Assembly (NCBI GenBank): GCA_039696685.1
Contig: CP155565.1
Location: forward strand, 744,001-808,000
Source of the DNA: Vibrio sp. CDRSL-10 TSBA
Lineage (GTDB): Bacteria; Pseudomonadota; Gammaproteobacteria; Enterobacterales; Vibrionaceae
Length of the DNA: 64,000 bases
Direction of reading: 5' to 3'
The notes under the pieces were generated by a model. It did no database searches and was not told the DNA's origin. It saw only the letters and a program-made list of their open reading frames with translations. The translations under genes and the position numbers were made by a program. Of this stretch, positions 37,059-46,436 are shown in pieces; the stretch's first letter is position 1, and every line of letters begins with the position of its first letter.

Positions 37059-37311
37059 TTATTGTTGTAGTTTCGCTTTCGCTTCTTCAACTTTAGCGAA
37101 GTCCAGTCCAAGTTTCTTCTACCGCTTCTTTAATCAAAGCCGGGTTTTGCATCACCTGGCCCATCAGCAGTTGCAGTTTTTCCTGCGGCAGACCAAGTTG
37201 GCTGATAGTGGCCATCGCCATCAGCGGGTTTTGGGTCAGAGCCTGAAACACGTCGCGAATTTGCTGATCACTGATGTTGTTCTCTTTCAACAGCGCAATA
37301 ATTGGGTTCAT
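37059..37311 (-). CDS. DUF2999-family small protein, one frameshift
   Basis: About 83 residues. Start ATG at 37311: MNPIIALLKENNISDQQIRDVFQ, LTQNPLMAMATISQLGLPQEKLQLLMGQVMQNPALIKEAV. GTTTC at 37112-37116 breaks the frame; repaired it reads VEELGLDFAKVEEAKAKLQQ and stops at 37059-37061, exactly before the terminator. Family DUF2999 is typical of Vibrionaceae and of unknown function. The protein is small, helical and soluble. Monocistronic. Confidence 0.85.
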
Positions 37312-37416
37312 GAGATTACCTTTAGCTACTCAATAAAACAGAGCCGCAGTTTACCATCAGCGCGCTGAGGCGTGTACCGGCAATGAGGCATAAAAAACGC
37401 TATAACGCTCAGATAA

Positions 37417-37445
37417 CAAACAACCACCCATCGGGTGGCTGTTTG
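37417..37445. terminator. Hairpin downstream of the DUF465 gene
   Basis: CAAACAACCACCC (37417-37429), ATC, GGGTGGCTGTTTG (37433-37445), one mismatch. Leftward it is followed by TTGTT, so it may terminate the small gene ending at 37490. Confidence 0.6.
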
Positions 37446-37489
37446 GCGGGCTGGTGTTGCGGTTACCAACCGATGATTATCGCCGGGTT

Positions 37490-37729
37490 TCAGACGTTCA
37501 TGATTCGGGAATGGAGCCAGTCTTTAAGCTCTGCCCGGTTGAGCTTCATCGAATTCATGTTGTGATCATCAATCGGTGCACCTCGCAGTTCTAACTTTCT
37601 AATTTCTCTGTCTAGTGCATCGTAATTCGACGCATTTTCTGCAAACGTATCATCGCTCGCGCTTAACTGGGAAATGGTGTCCATATGTTCTGGATACTCA
37701 TGCGCTAAAGAGTGATTTTCGCCTAGCAT
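37490..37729 (-). CDS. YdcH/DUF465-family small protein
   Basis: 79 residues from MLGENHSLAHEYPEH. The core (NASNYDALDREIRKLELRGAPIDDHNMNSMKLNRAELKDWL) matches the DUF465 helical hairpin, including the D-x-x-I-x-x-L-E pattern. Function unknown; soluble, acidic, two-helix protein. An upstream in-frame Met at 37789 would add about 20 residues but lacks a ribosome site, so 37729 is chosen. Confidence 0.8.
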   Translation of the reverse strand: MLGENHSLAHEYPEHMDTISQLSASDDTFAENASNYDALDREIRKLELRGAPIDDHNMNSMKLNRAELKDWLHSRIMNV

Positions 37730-37928
37730 AGAAACCTCGTTAAGTTGGTTGGTCACACAAATAAAGTGCGCACTTTTTGAGCCGCACAATTATAAATGTA
37801 GCAGCCTGTAACCATGACTCAAGTCAGCATTTTTCAGGTTTCGTCATTCTGAGATCCATTTCCCAGACCGGGAAAAATAAAAAACCGCCATGGAGAACCA
37901 CAGCGGTTTAGTTGTCAGCCCTAACTAC

Positions 37929-38732
37929 TTAAAAAGCGGGCTCAATTGTGCCTTTAAAGGCTTGCTGCATGTATTGGCGGATGGCTTCAGAGTGATAAAT
38001 CTGGACGAACTTTTTATAATCTTCGTTGTCTTTGTCCTGCTCACGCGCCGCAATCACCATCACCGCCAGAGGTGCCTGCTTAGATTCCAGATAGATACCC
38101 TGCTTTTTCGGATCCAGTCCGGCGGACATGACGTAGTTCATCGTAATTGCCGCAGCATCGACATCATCCAGGGTACGTGGCAACTGAGCGGCGTCCACTT
38201 CAACAAATTGAAAATCCTTTGGATTCTCAACCACATCGTTCAAAGTCGCCTTAAATCCGGTCCCTTCACGTAAGGTAATCAGGTTGCTATCAGCAAACAG
38301 CAACAAACCACGCCCGCCATTGGTCGGATCATTTGGAATCGCAATGCGCGCGCCTTGTGGTAACTCATCCAACGAGTGGTATTTATTAGAATATATCCCC
38401 ATTCGCATCAGGATTGACTGACCAATTGAGACCAGATGGGAATCGTGGCTGCTGTTGTAGTTGTCCAGAAAAGGCTGATGCTGGTAGCTGTTAAGATCAA
38501 TGCTGCCATCTTCCAGCGCCGCATTCGGCGTAATGTAGTCAGAAAATTCAACCACTTTAACGTTTAATCCTTGCTTCGCCGCTTCTTTGGCGACCGCTTC
38601 AGCTACCTGAGCATGAGGACCAACGGTTGCACCCACTTTTAGTTCTGTATGTTCTTTCTGACCACAGGCCGTCAAACCTGCTATCAATGCCGCAGCCAGT
38701 GCCCATTGACCGACTCGCTTAAGTCCTTTCAT
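37929..38732 (-). CDS. MetQ/NlpA-family D-methionine-type binding lipoprotein
   Basis: 267 residues. Start 38732; lipobox LTAC (AALIAGLTACGQK) marks a lipoprotein. NLPA family features: KVGATVGPHAQVAEAVAKEAAKQGL, VVEFSDYITPNAALEDGSIDLNSYQHQPFL, IPNDPTNGGRGLLL and AAAITMNYVMSAGLDPKKQGIYLES. It normally pairs with MetN/MetI, but no such genes are nearby, so it stands alone here, as NlpA does in E. coli. Possible ligands are methionine or a related amino acid. Confidence 0.9.
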   Translation of the reverse strand: MKGLKRVGQWALAAALIAGLTACGQKEHTELKVGATVGPHAQVAEAVAKEAAKQGLNVKVVEFSDYITPNAALEDGSIDLNSYQHQPFLDNYNSSHDSHLVSIGQSILMRMGIYSNKYHSLDELPQGARIAIPNDPTNGGRGLLLFADSNLITLREGTGFKATLNDVVENPKDFQFVEVDAAQLPRTLDDVDAAAITMNYVMSAGLDPKKQGIYLESKQAPLAVMVIAAREQDKDNEDYKKFVQIYHSEAIRQYMQQAFKGTIEPAF

Positions 38733-38974
38733 TACTCTCTCCGTATGCTGTACATCACAGACGTTTAGCCATCTAAACTGCCATACTACGCGAGCCATTT
38801 TTTTATGCAAGCTCAATCTTTTTTTCTCAACTCTTCAGTCATTGCCCCCCTCTTTTGCCCAATTTTGGTGCTGGTTCACATCTTATAACGCAACAAATTC
38901 TCGTTGCAGTGAGGAGAATATTTCTCTAGATTGAAAATTATGTTCAAGGATGAATATGAATCACAAGGAGCGCT

Positions 38975-39725
38975 ATGAAAAAGTTATTAATCGTTAATGT
39001 GGGATTACCACCTAAACCACAATTAGATGCGTTCGGTAAATTTGAGCAGTGGGCTAAAAACGTCATTGAGGCACATCGTCATCCGAAATCGGCCAATCAG
39101 GCGGCCACAATTGAGTTTCACGATGGTATTAATCAACCACTGCCACACTCCGACCATCTGGCAGGTGTGATTATCATGGGCTCATTGGCCATGGCGTCTG
39201 ACAAAGAAGACTGGATGCTGCGCCTGTCACAGGAAATCGTGCATCTGGTCGAGCGCAGTATTCCGCTGCTCGGGATCTGTTTTGGTCACCAACTGATCGC
39301 TCAGGCGTTGGGCGGCAAAGTCGGCTACCATCCGCAAGGTCTGGAAATAGGCACCATAGCAATCAACAAACAGCCAGATGCAGAGCATGACCCTATTTTC
39401 AGTGACCTGCCTGCACAGTTTCGATGCGCAGGCGGTACATTATCAATCGGTACTGACCTTACCTGAAGATGCCGTCCATCTGGCGGCAAGCGACTTTGAA
39501 CCTCATCATGCCTATCGGGTCGGTGAATGCTGTTGGGGCGTACAATTCCACCCGGAGTTTACTCCGCAAGTGATGAAGCTGTCGTTAGCCGGCTTGCAGC
39601 ATGAATTACCCGATGATTACGAACGCAAGCAAGCAGCAGTGAAAGAAACCCATCATGCCAGACAGGTACTGGTCAACTTTGCCGGTCTGGTCGAGCAGCA
39701 AAGTCAGTCACTGGGCGCGGCCTAA
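38975..39725 (+). CDS. Class I glutamine amidotransferase (GATase1-like), one frameshift
   Basis: About 249 residues. Stand-alone GATase domain: nucleophile Cys in GICFGHQLIAQALGG (about residue 107) and the His-Glu pair in CWGVQFHPEFTPQVM. GTTTC at 39418-39422 breaks the frame; repaired it reads LPAQFDAQAVHYQSVLTLPEDAVHL. Resembles the 'GMP synthase-like' amidotransferases (YfeJ type) that release ammonia or hydrolyse gamma-glutamyl compounds. ACAAGGAGCG before the ATG supports the start at 38975. Monocistronic, closed by the palindromic terminator at 39767. Confidence 0.85.
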
Positions 39726-39766
39726 TTCTGCAAACAGCAAGCTCTGACAAAAAGGCAAGCTGCGAT

Positions 39767-39800
39767 AAAAAAGCGTAAGTGAATTCACTTACGCTTTTTT
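39767..39800. terminator. Perfect 34-bp palindromic bidirectional terminator
   Basis: AAAAAAGCGTAAGTGAA joined directly to TTCACTTACGCTTTTTT: every base pairs, and A/T runs at both ends make it work for both converging genes. The loop must form from the central GAATTC. Confidence 0.88.
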
Positions 39801-39851
39801 CATCCCTCAAGCGGTATTGCGAGGTAATAACGGTATTACGAGGTAATCAAG

Positions 39852-40610
39852 TTACATGCGCAAGCCACCGTCCACTTCCAGCACCCGACCGGTAAAGTAG
39901 TCATTCTGCAGTATATATTTAACCGCTTGAGCAATTTCGACTGGCTCTCCCATTCGCCCCAGTGGCACCATTTGTTTGAGCCTGTCCACGGCTTCAGGTT
40001 TCATCTGGTCAGCCATCGCGGTATGAATGATTCCCGGTGCAATCGCTGCAGCACGAATACCAAATCGCGCCAGCTCTTTGGCCCAGCAGGTGGCCATCGT
40101 GGCCACTGCGGCTTTAGAAGCTGAATAATTGGTCTGGCCCATATTACCGGCCCGAGAGACACTGGAGATATTGATGATCGCTCCTTTACTGCCGGTTTCG
40201 ATCATTTTCACTGCTGCTTCACGGCCACATAAAAACGTGCCGGTGACGTTCACGTTCATTACGCTATCAAACTGATCGAGTGACATTTTACTGACCACGC
40301 CATCTTTCACTTTGACCAGCAGACCATCCCGCAATATGCCGGCGTTATTAATCAAACCGTCCAGTTGGCCAAAATCAACCACGATGTCGTGAAATGCGTC
40401 GACGACCTGAGCTTCATTGGTAACATCCGCTACATAATAAATCGCTTTGGCGCTGAGCATATGACATTGCTTCTGAGTATCTATCAAAGCCGCCTCATTG
40501 GTATCGATTAAGGCAAGATCTGCTCCCGCCTGAGCAAGCGTGACCGCCATCATTTGCCCCAGTCCCTGGCCTGCCCCCGTAATTGCTATCACACTCTCTT
40601 TGAGATTCAT
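39852..40610 (-). CDS. Short-chain dehydrogenase/reductase (FabG-like)
   Basis: 252 residues. Start 40610 (MNLKESVIAITGAGQ), preferred over an upstream Met at 40715 that runs back into mmsB. Classical SDR: TGAGQGLGQMMAV cofactor motif, DVTNE, NNAGI, catalytic Ser-Tyr-Lys in ISSVSRAGNMGQTNYSASKAA, PGIIHTAM and closing GGLRM. Last gene of the valine operon, 28 bases after mmsB. Probably a 3-hydroxyacyl-CoA or 3-oxoacyl-CoA reductase for branched intermediates; FabG-type annotation is by homology only. Confidence 0.9.
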   Translation of the reverse strand: MNLKESVIAITGAGQGLGQMMAVTLAQAGADLALIDTNEAALIDTQKQCHMLSAKAIYYVADVTNEAQVVDAFHDIVVDFGQLDGLINNAGILRDGLLVKVKDGVVSKMSLDQFDSVMNVNVTGTFLCGREAAVKMIETGSKGAIINISSVSRAGNMGQTNYSASKAAVATMATCWAKELARFGIRAAAIAPGIIHTAMADQMKPEAVDRLKQMVPLGRMGEPVEIAQAVKYILQNDYFTGRVLEVDGGLRM

Positions 40611-40638
40611 TCTGCAGCCTCCTGTTGAACTTTTCCTG

Positions 40639-41542
40639 TCAGCCCCGGGAACGATAGAACTCAAACAGACTGGAAAAATCCCGTTCCTGGTTACCATTCG
40701 CGTTGTGATAGGCATAAAGATTACGTGCCAGCGAGCCCATCGGAATCGATGACTGGCTTTTCAGAGCGGCATCAATACCCAGACCGAGATCCTTTTGCAT
40801 CAACTGACTCATAAAGCCCGGTTTATAATCATGACTGGCTGGAACATTTTCCATTACACCGGGACAAGGGTTATATAACTCCAGGGCCCAGTTTCTGCCT
40901 GAACTTTGCAGCATAATGTTAGACAACACTTCAGGATCCAGCCCGTTGTCGATGCCTAAATTGAGAGCTTCACACGTTCCGGACATCAGAATACCCAACA
41001 TCAGGTTATTGCAGATTTTCGCCATCTGACCGTCACCGGCTTTGCCGGCATGGAAAATGTTTTTCCCCATGTGTTGCAGAAACCTGCCGGGCTTTTTCAA
41101 ATGCCGCATCTGTCCCGCCGACAATAAAGGTCAGTGTCCCGGCCTGAGCCCCTGCCACTCCGCCCGATACCGGCGCGTCAACAAAATCCAACTGCTTGTC
41201 AGCTGCCTGTTCGGCAACAATCCGCGCCGACTCAGGATCTATGGTGGACGAGTCAATCAGAAACGTGCCAGACTTAACCAGATTCAGCAGCCCTACAGCC
41301 CCGGAATGATCGCCCAGATACACCGCACGAACATGCACGCCGGCAGGCAGCATTGTAATCACCGTATCAGCGCCCTGAACCACTTCCTCGACAGAATCTG
41401 CCACCTTAGCGCCAAGCGGCTGCAGCCGTTTCGCCGCTTCGCGATTGAGATCAAACACCTGCAGGGCGAGGCCTGATTTGATCAAATTCTCTGCCATGGG
41501 CGTGCCCATGTTACCTAGTCCGATAAACGCTATAGTCTTCAT
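40639..41542 (-). CDS. mmsB: 3-hydroxyisobutyrate dehydrogenase, one frameshift
   Basis: About 300 residues. NAD-dependent oxidation of 3-hydroxyisobutyrate to methylmalonate semialdehyde. Start 41542: MKTIAFIGLGNMGTPMAENL (cofactor motif), FLIDSSTIDPESAR, FVDAPVSGGVAGAQAGTL. GAAAC at 41079-41083 breaks the frame; repaired it reads QVLQHMGKNIFHAGKAGDGQMAKICNNLML, containing the catalytic Lys region. C-terminus LYAYHNANGNQERDFSSL is standard. Overlaps the upstream hydrolase gene by four bases (ATGA). Confidence 0.93.
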
Positions 41543-42696
41543 GCCACGCCTCCTTGAGGTGGAATTGACTGATGCACCTGTTCTAAACCTGCCAAAGGAT
41601 GAATTTCTGCCGGCCATAACGAGGTAAACAGCTGGTCTATCACGGCATCGTCCACGCTGGCCACGCTTTTGAATGTCCAGTGAGGTTCACCATCTTTATC
41701 GATAAGACGAGCCCGGACACCTTCCTGAAACTCGCCCAACAAACCACTGCGCACCGATAAACTCAGTTCAAGCCGGAAGCAATCGGCCAGACTCAGTTTC
41801 TGGCATTGGGTAATCTGGCGATAACAGATATGAGCCGAGATCGGACTACCGGCAGCAAGGTTGCGCCTTGCGGTATCCATCCATTTATCCTGCCCTTCGA
41901 TTGCGAGTATCTGTTCGCACACCTGAGTCAGAGTATCGGCTTTAGATGCCGATTGGATTTTGGCCAGATAAGGCAGTAGCTGGCTACTAACGCCGTCATC
42001 ACCGTCCTTTGCCGCCAGTTCATCAAGTACCCGGCTCACCTGTGCCCGGTGGTTTCCCTGCCAGTCCAGAGCCTGCAGCACCGACAGCAAAGGTGAACGA
42101 TCCTGGTAATGCAGTAAGTAATCGGCCATGCGGATATCAATGGCATCAATGGCATTGACCGACGCTCCGGTCAGCCCCAGAAACAGGCCAATACCCGGTG
42201 GTAAACGGTTCAGGAACCAGGTCCCCCCCACATCGGGATAAAGGCCAATACTGATTTCCGGCATGGCCAGGCGACTGCGCGGGGTGACGACCTTGTGGCT
42301 GCATCCCATAAACAGTCCCATACCGCCACCCATAACAATCCCATCTCCCCACGCGATGATCGGTTTGGTATAGGTGTGGATCAAATAGTCACACTGATAT
42401 TCGAGTGAAAAGTATTCGGTGCAGAACGCCTGAACCTCTTCATCACTTTTATCGCGCATGACATTGTGCATGGTGCGGACATCGCCACCGGCACAAAACG
42501 CTTTTTCTCCGCCACCTTCAAGTAAAATACACACCAGATTGTCATCGTGTTGCCACCGCAAAAGCTGGTCAAACAGCAAGGCCAGCATGTTATAACTCAG
42601 AGCATTGAGCGAAGCCGGGTTGTCTAATGTCGCGACGCCAATTTTGTGGACATTATCCCGGCACCTCAGCTCCTGAAAGCTGACACGGTCAGTCAT
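41539..42696 (-). CDS. 3-hydroxyisobutyryl-CoA hydrolase
   Basis: 385 residues, intact. Crotonase fold with HIBYL-CoA hydrolase features: SALSYNMLALL-type start region, AFCAGGDVRTMHNVM, GDGIVMGGGMGLFMGCSHKVVTPRSRLAMPE and IGLYPDVGGTWFLNRLP (the PD-GG pattern of hydrolases rather than hydratases). The long C-terminal extension (FQEGVRARLIDKD) is also typical. It releases free 3-hydroxyisobutyrate, the substrate of the next gene, mmsB. Upstream neighbour is an enoyl-CoA hydratase. Confidence 0.9.
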   Translation of the reverse strand: MTDRVSFQELRCRDNVHKIGVATLDNPASLNALSYNMLALLFDQLLRWQHDDNLVCILLEGGGEKAFCAGGDVRTMHNVMRDKSDEEVQAFCTEYFSLEYQCDYLIHTYTKPIIAWGDGIVMGGGMGLFMGCSHKVVTPRSRLAMPEISIGLYPDVGGTWFLNRLPPGIGLFLGLTGASVNAIDAIDIRMADYLLHYQDRSPLLSVLQALDWQGNHRAQVSRVLDELAAKDGDDGVSSQLLPYLAKIQSASKADTLTQVCEQILAIEGQDKWMDTARRNLAAGSPISAHICYRQITQCQKLSLADCFRLELSLSVRSGLLGEFQEGVRARLIDKDGEPHWTFKSVASVDDAVIDQLFTSLWPAEIHPLAGLEQVHQSIPPQGGVA

Positions 42697-42730
42697 ATCT
42701 CCTCCTCACATTGATGTTTATCTTCCTGAC

Positions 42731-43526
42731 CTAACGGTTTTTCCAGTGCGGTTTGCGTTTTTGCAGAAACGCCTGCACGCCTTCGGTCTGATCTTCAGTA
42801 TCGAACAGGTTGAGGAAGTATTCGCGTTCTTTGATCAAACCTTGCTGGTGAGTCGCATAACGGGTCTGCTGAATAAGCCGCTTGCAGGCAGCCACGGAAG
42901 ACGGTGACTGATTTTCCACGTTTCTGCGCCATCTCAAGCGCGTAAGTCAGCGCCTGTCCTTTTTCTACCACCTCTTCCACCAAACCTATCTGCCGCCCCT
43001 GATCTGCTGCAATCTGCTCACCACATAAAATCATCCGCTTCGCCCAGCCTTCACCAACCAGAGCGGTAAGATTCTGCGTTCCGCCGGCACAGGGCAGTAA
43101 ACCGACTTTGGCTTCAGGTAACGCTAAAACCGCTTGCCGCTCAGCAACCCGAATATCGCATGCCAGCGCGACCTCCAGACCACCGCCCATCGCATAGCCG
43201 TTAATGGCAGCGACCGACACCCCACGAAACGCACTCAGGGTTTCAAACGCTTCGCCAAACACGCGCGCCATGGTGTGCGCTGTGGCCTTATTGCCATCGG
43301 CAAACAACTTGAGATCAGCTCCGGCCGAGAAAAACTTGTCGCCAGCTCCGGTCAGTACCATGGCATAAATATCTTTATCATCGTTGAGTGACTCCACCAG
43401 CCCTTTCAGCTGCACCAGACTCTGTTCTGTCCAGGTATTGGCAGGCGGGTTGTTCATGGTAACTACCGCTACATGCTGACGCACTTCAACCTCAATGGGC
43501 GTTACCGAATTCGTTTGCTCAGCCAT
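42731..43526 (-). CDS. Enoyl-CoA hydratase (methacrylyl-CoA hydratase role), one frameshift
   Basis: About 264 residues, crotonase family. Start 43526 MAEQTNSVTPIEVEV. Oxyanion-hole motif AGADLKLFADG, AINGYAMGGGLEVALACD, and catalytic Glu in LPEAKVGLLPCAGGTQN. GTTTC at 42920-42924 breaks the frame; repaired it reads AQNVENQSPSSVAACKRLIQQTRYA, then FLQKRKPHWKNR at the stop. In the valine pathway it hydrates methacrylyl-CoA to 3-hydroxyisobutyryl-CoA, fitting its place between the acyl-CoA dehydrogenase and the hydrolase genes. That role is inferred from position. Confidence 0.88.
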
Positions 43527-43553
43527 AATCGCTCCGTAAATTGCTCTTTCCCG

Positions 43554-44708
43554 CTACCAAATCGCACATCCTTCACCCAGTAACCGCCGCGCGATGATAA
43601 GACGCATAATCTCATTAGTCCCTTCCAGGATCTGATGTACACGCACATCACGAAAATGGCGTTCGAGCGGATATTCACGGATGTAACCATAGCCGCCATA
43701 CAGTTGCAGCGCCGCATCACACACCTGAAAACCGACATCGGTAGCGAATCGTTTCGCCATTGCGCAGTAAGTGGTCGCCTCCCTGTCCCCGAGATCCAGT
43801 TTACTGGCGGCATAGCGCACCAGTTGACGCGCCGCTACTAACTCGGTTGCCATATCAGCCAGCTTAAACTGCAACCCCTGAAACTGAGCCAGTGACTGAC
43901 CAAACTGTTTACGCTCCTGCATATACTGTGTGGCCTGATTGAGTGCCTGTTGTGCGGTGCCGACAGAGCAGGTGGCGATATTAATCCGCCCGCCATCCAG
44001 CCCTTTCATGGCGAAGGTAAATCCTTCCCCTTCCTGGCCGAGTAAACCGCTTTCCGGCACCCGGACGTTTTCCAGGGTCACCGAGCGGGTCGGCTGGCTG
44101 TTCCAGCCCATTTTGGGTTCTTTGCGTCCGTAACTGATTCCCGGCGTGTCAGCCTGTAGCACAAACGCAGAAATGCCTTTTGCTCCCGCTTCTCCGGTAC
44201 GCGCCATCACCACCAGTACATCGGTTTCACCGGCACCCGAGATAAAGGTTTTGCTGCCGTTGAGGATGTAATGATCGCCTTGCTTGCGCGCGGTGGTGGT
44301 GAGTGACGCCGCATCAGAGCCGGCATTGGGCTCAGTCAGGCAGTACGAACCCAGCCATTTGCCATATACCAGTTGCGGACAGAAATAGGCTTTTGCTTCC
44401 TGAGTCCCGAAGCTGGCGACCATCCAGGTCACCATATTATGAATAGTCATAAACGCTGTGGTAGAGGTGCAGCCCATAGCAAGTTGTTCAAACACAATTG
44501 ACGAGTCAAGACGGCTCAATCCAAGGCCACAATGCTCTTCAGGCGTATAAAGCGCGAGAAAACCCAGCTCTCCGGCATCACGTAACACCTGTTTGGGGAA
44601 AAACTGTTCTTCATCCCACTGCGCAGCAAATGGTGCCAGACGTTCACTGGCAAACTGGCGCGCGGTATCGGCAAACGCCCGTTGATCTTCATTCAGTTCA
44701 AAGTCCAT
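43554..44708 (-). CDS. Acyl-CoA dehydrogenase, probable isobutyryl-CoA dehydrogenase
   Basis: 384 residues, intact. FAD enzyme with CLTEPNAGSDAASL, GSKTFISGAGETDVLVVMART, and ILEGTNEIMRLIIARRLL, where the Glu of EGTNE is the catalytic base as in short-chain acyl-CoA and isobutyryl-CoA dehydrogenases. FALYTPEEHCGLGLSRLDSSIVFEQLA is also family-like. Follows mmsA in the valine operon, which points to isobutyryl-CoA to methacrylyl-CoA oxidation. Passes electrons to EtfAB. Confidence 0.9.
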   Translation of the reverse strand: MDFELNEDQRAFADTARQFASERLAPFAAQWDEEQFFPKQVLRDAGELGFLALYTPEEHCGLGLSRLDSSIVFEQLAMGCTSTTAFMTIHNMVTWMVASFGTQEAKAYFCPQLVYGKWLGSYCLTEPNAGSDAASLTTTARKQGDHYILNGSKTFISGAGETDVLVVMARTGEAGAKGISAFVLQADTPGISYGRKEPKMGWNSQPTRSVTLENVRVPESGLLGQEGEGFTFAMKGLDGGRINIATCSVGTAQQALNQATQYMQERKQFGQSLAQFQGLQFKLADMATELVAARQLVRYAASKLDLGDREATTYCAMAKRFATDVGFQVCDAALQLYGGYGYIREYPLERHFRDVRVHQILEGTNEIMRLIIARRLLGEGCAIW

Positions 44709-44828
44709 ACTGAGCTCCGTATCTGTCTGTCCGTTTTTGTAGCCTTGTTTTTCTCTCTATCTCTTTCTCTGTTTCTGCCTCAGCCGAACAGCCAGGTTCA
44801 TTGCCAAAGCCGGAGAGAATTGAGACCG

Positions 44829-46322
44829 TCATCTGAGATGAATAGTCAGGTTAGGCCCACCGGGAATATCATCCTCAAACCAGCGTGCGCTGACCGTTTT
44901 GGTCTCCGTAAAAAAGCGAACAGCCTGCTTGCCGTAGGCATGCAGATCGCCGTAGAAGCTACCGCGCCAACCGGTAAAGGAGAAGAACGGCAGCGGCACA
45001 GGGATCGGCACGTTAATACCGACCTGCCCGACCTGAATTTCATGCTGGAATTTACGCGCGGCACCACCGCTGGCGGTAAAAATTGAGGTACCGTTGCCAT
45101 AAGGGTTGCGATTAATGATTGCGATGGCTTCTTCCAGGCTGTCCGCCTGCATACACACCAGCACCGGACCAAAAATCTCCTCGCGATACAGGCTCATCTT
45201 GGTTGTCACGCCACTAAACAGGGTCGGCCCGACCCAGTTACCATGCGGCAGACCATCGACCGTACATTGGCTGCCATCCAGTTCGCACACCGCCCCCTGC
45301 TGTTTCCCCTGTTCAATCAGGCTCAGCACTCTCTGCTTCGCCTGCGGGCTGATAAGCGGCCCGTAAGCGGCTTGCTCATCATCCCAGCGTCCGGGGCGCA
45401 TGGCGGCCATCGCCTGTTTAAGCTCCGGCAGCCAGTGGCGCGCGTCCCCGACCAGAATCGCAACCGATATCGCCATGCAGCGCTGACCCGCCGCCCCCAC
45501 CGAGGCACCTACCAGGTTATTGATGACTTGTTCTTTATTGGCATCCGGCATCACGACCAGATGATTTTTGGCGCCGGCGAACGCCTGCACCCGTTTGAAA
45601 TGGGCAGTGCCTTGCTGATAGATGTACTGAGCAACCTTGACCGAACCGACAAAAGAGATGGTTCGAATATCCGGATGAGCGAGCAGAAAATCGACCTGCG
45701 CTTTACGGCCATGCACTATCTGCAGTACGCCTTGCGGCGCTCCGGCCTGCTCAAACAGTTGTGCCAGGCGCACGGAGGTCAGCGGCACCTGCTCTGAGGG
45801 TTTGAGGACAAAGGAATTCCCCGCGGCAATCGCCAGCGGAAACATCCACAACGGAATCATGGCCGGGAAGTTAAAGGGAGTGATACCGCAACAGACGCCA
45901 AGCGGCTGGATAAGCGAATAAGTGTCGATATCAGATGCGACGTTCTCAACCGTTTCACCCATCATGTTGCTGGCGATATTCGCGGCCTGTTCCACCACTT
46001 CAATCCCGCGCCATACATCACCCTTGGCATCTGCTGTGGTTTTTCCGGTTTCCTGTGACAGCAGTTGCGCCAGTTCATCATGATGCTCTTTGAGTAAATG
46101 CTGATAGCGCAGCATCAGCCTGGCCCGCTCCGGCACCGGAACTTTCTTCCAAGACTCAAACGCGGCCAGCGCACTACGCACTGCAGCGCTCATCTCGTCT
46201 TCGGTGGCACAAGGCAGACGTGCTAAAACCTCATTCGTTGCCGGGTTCGTGACGTCTACCCACTCCTGACTCACCGACTGGCGAAACTCACCATCAATAA
46301 ACAACGGGACAGAATGACTCAT
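44829..46322 (-). CDS. mmsA: Methylmalonate-semialdehyde dehydrogenase (CoA-acylating)
   Basis: 497 residues, intact. Aldehyde dehydrogenase fold with MmsA features: [66 protein letters not shown], and catalytic Cys in [18 protein letters not shown]-terminus [23 protein letters not shown] is diagnostic of MmsA. Produces propionyl-CoA (valine route) or acetyl-CoA. It is second in the operon after the thiolase gene. Confidence 0.95.
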   Translation of the reverse strand: MSHSVPLFIDGEFRQSVSQEWVDVTNPATNEVLARLPCATEDEMSAAVRSALAAFESWKKVPVPERARLMLRYQHLLKEHHDELAQLLSQETGKTTADAKGDVWRGIEVVEQAANIASNMMGETVENVASDIDTYSLIQPLGVCCGITPFNFPAMIPLWMFPLAIAAGNSFVLKPSEQVPLTSVRLAQLFEQAGAPQGVLQIVHGRKAQVDFLLAHPDIRTISFVGSVKVAQYIYQQGTAHFKRVQAFAGAKNHLVVMPDANKEQVINNLVGASVGAAGQRCMAISVAILVGDARHWLPELKQAMAAMRPGRWDDEQAAYGPLISPQAKQRVLSLIEQGKQQGAVCELDGSQCTVDGLPHGNWVGPTLFSGVTTKMSLYREEIFGPVLVCMQADSLEEAIAIINRNPYGNGTSIFTASGGAARKFQHEIQVGQVGINVPIPVPLPFFSFTGWRGSFYGDLHAYGKQAVRFFTETKTVSARWFEDDIPGGPNLTIHLR

Positions 46323-46436
46323 AATCGGATCCTTTCAAGGCAGATCGCACCGGGGGCAGCCCGGTCAAACTGACCGCAGAAACGGGACGCTGCATACCAT
46401 GCAGACTCAGTAATAAGGGATTAAGGAACGAGAACA

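Noticed and set aside
44750..44800. Short CT-rich repeats between the acyl-CoA dehydrogenase and mmsA genes
   Set aside because: Low-complexity pyrimidine run without a regular unit; no function suggested.
45243..45797. 184-codon frame antisense to mmsA
   Set aside because: Composition matches a shadow frame; mmsA on the other strand is intact and conserved.
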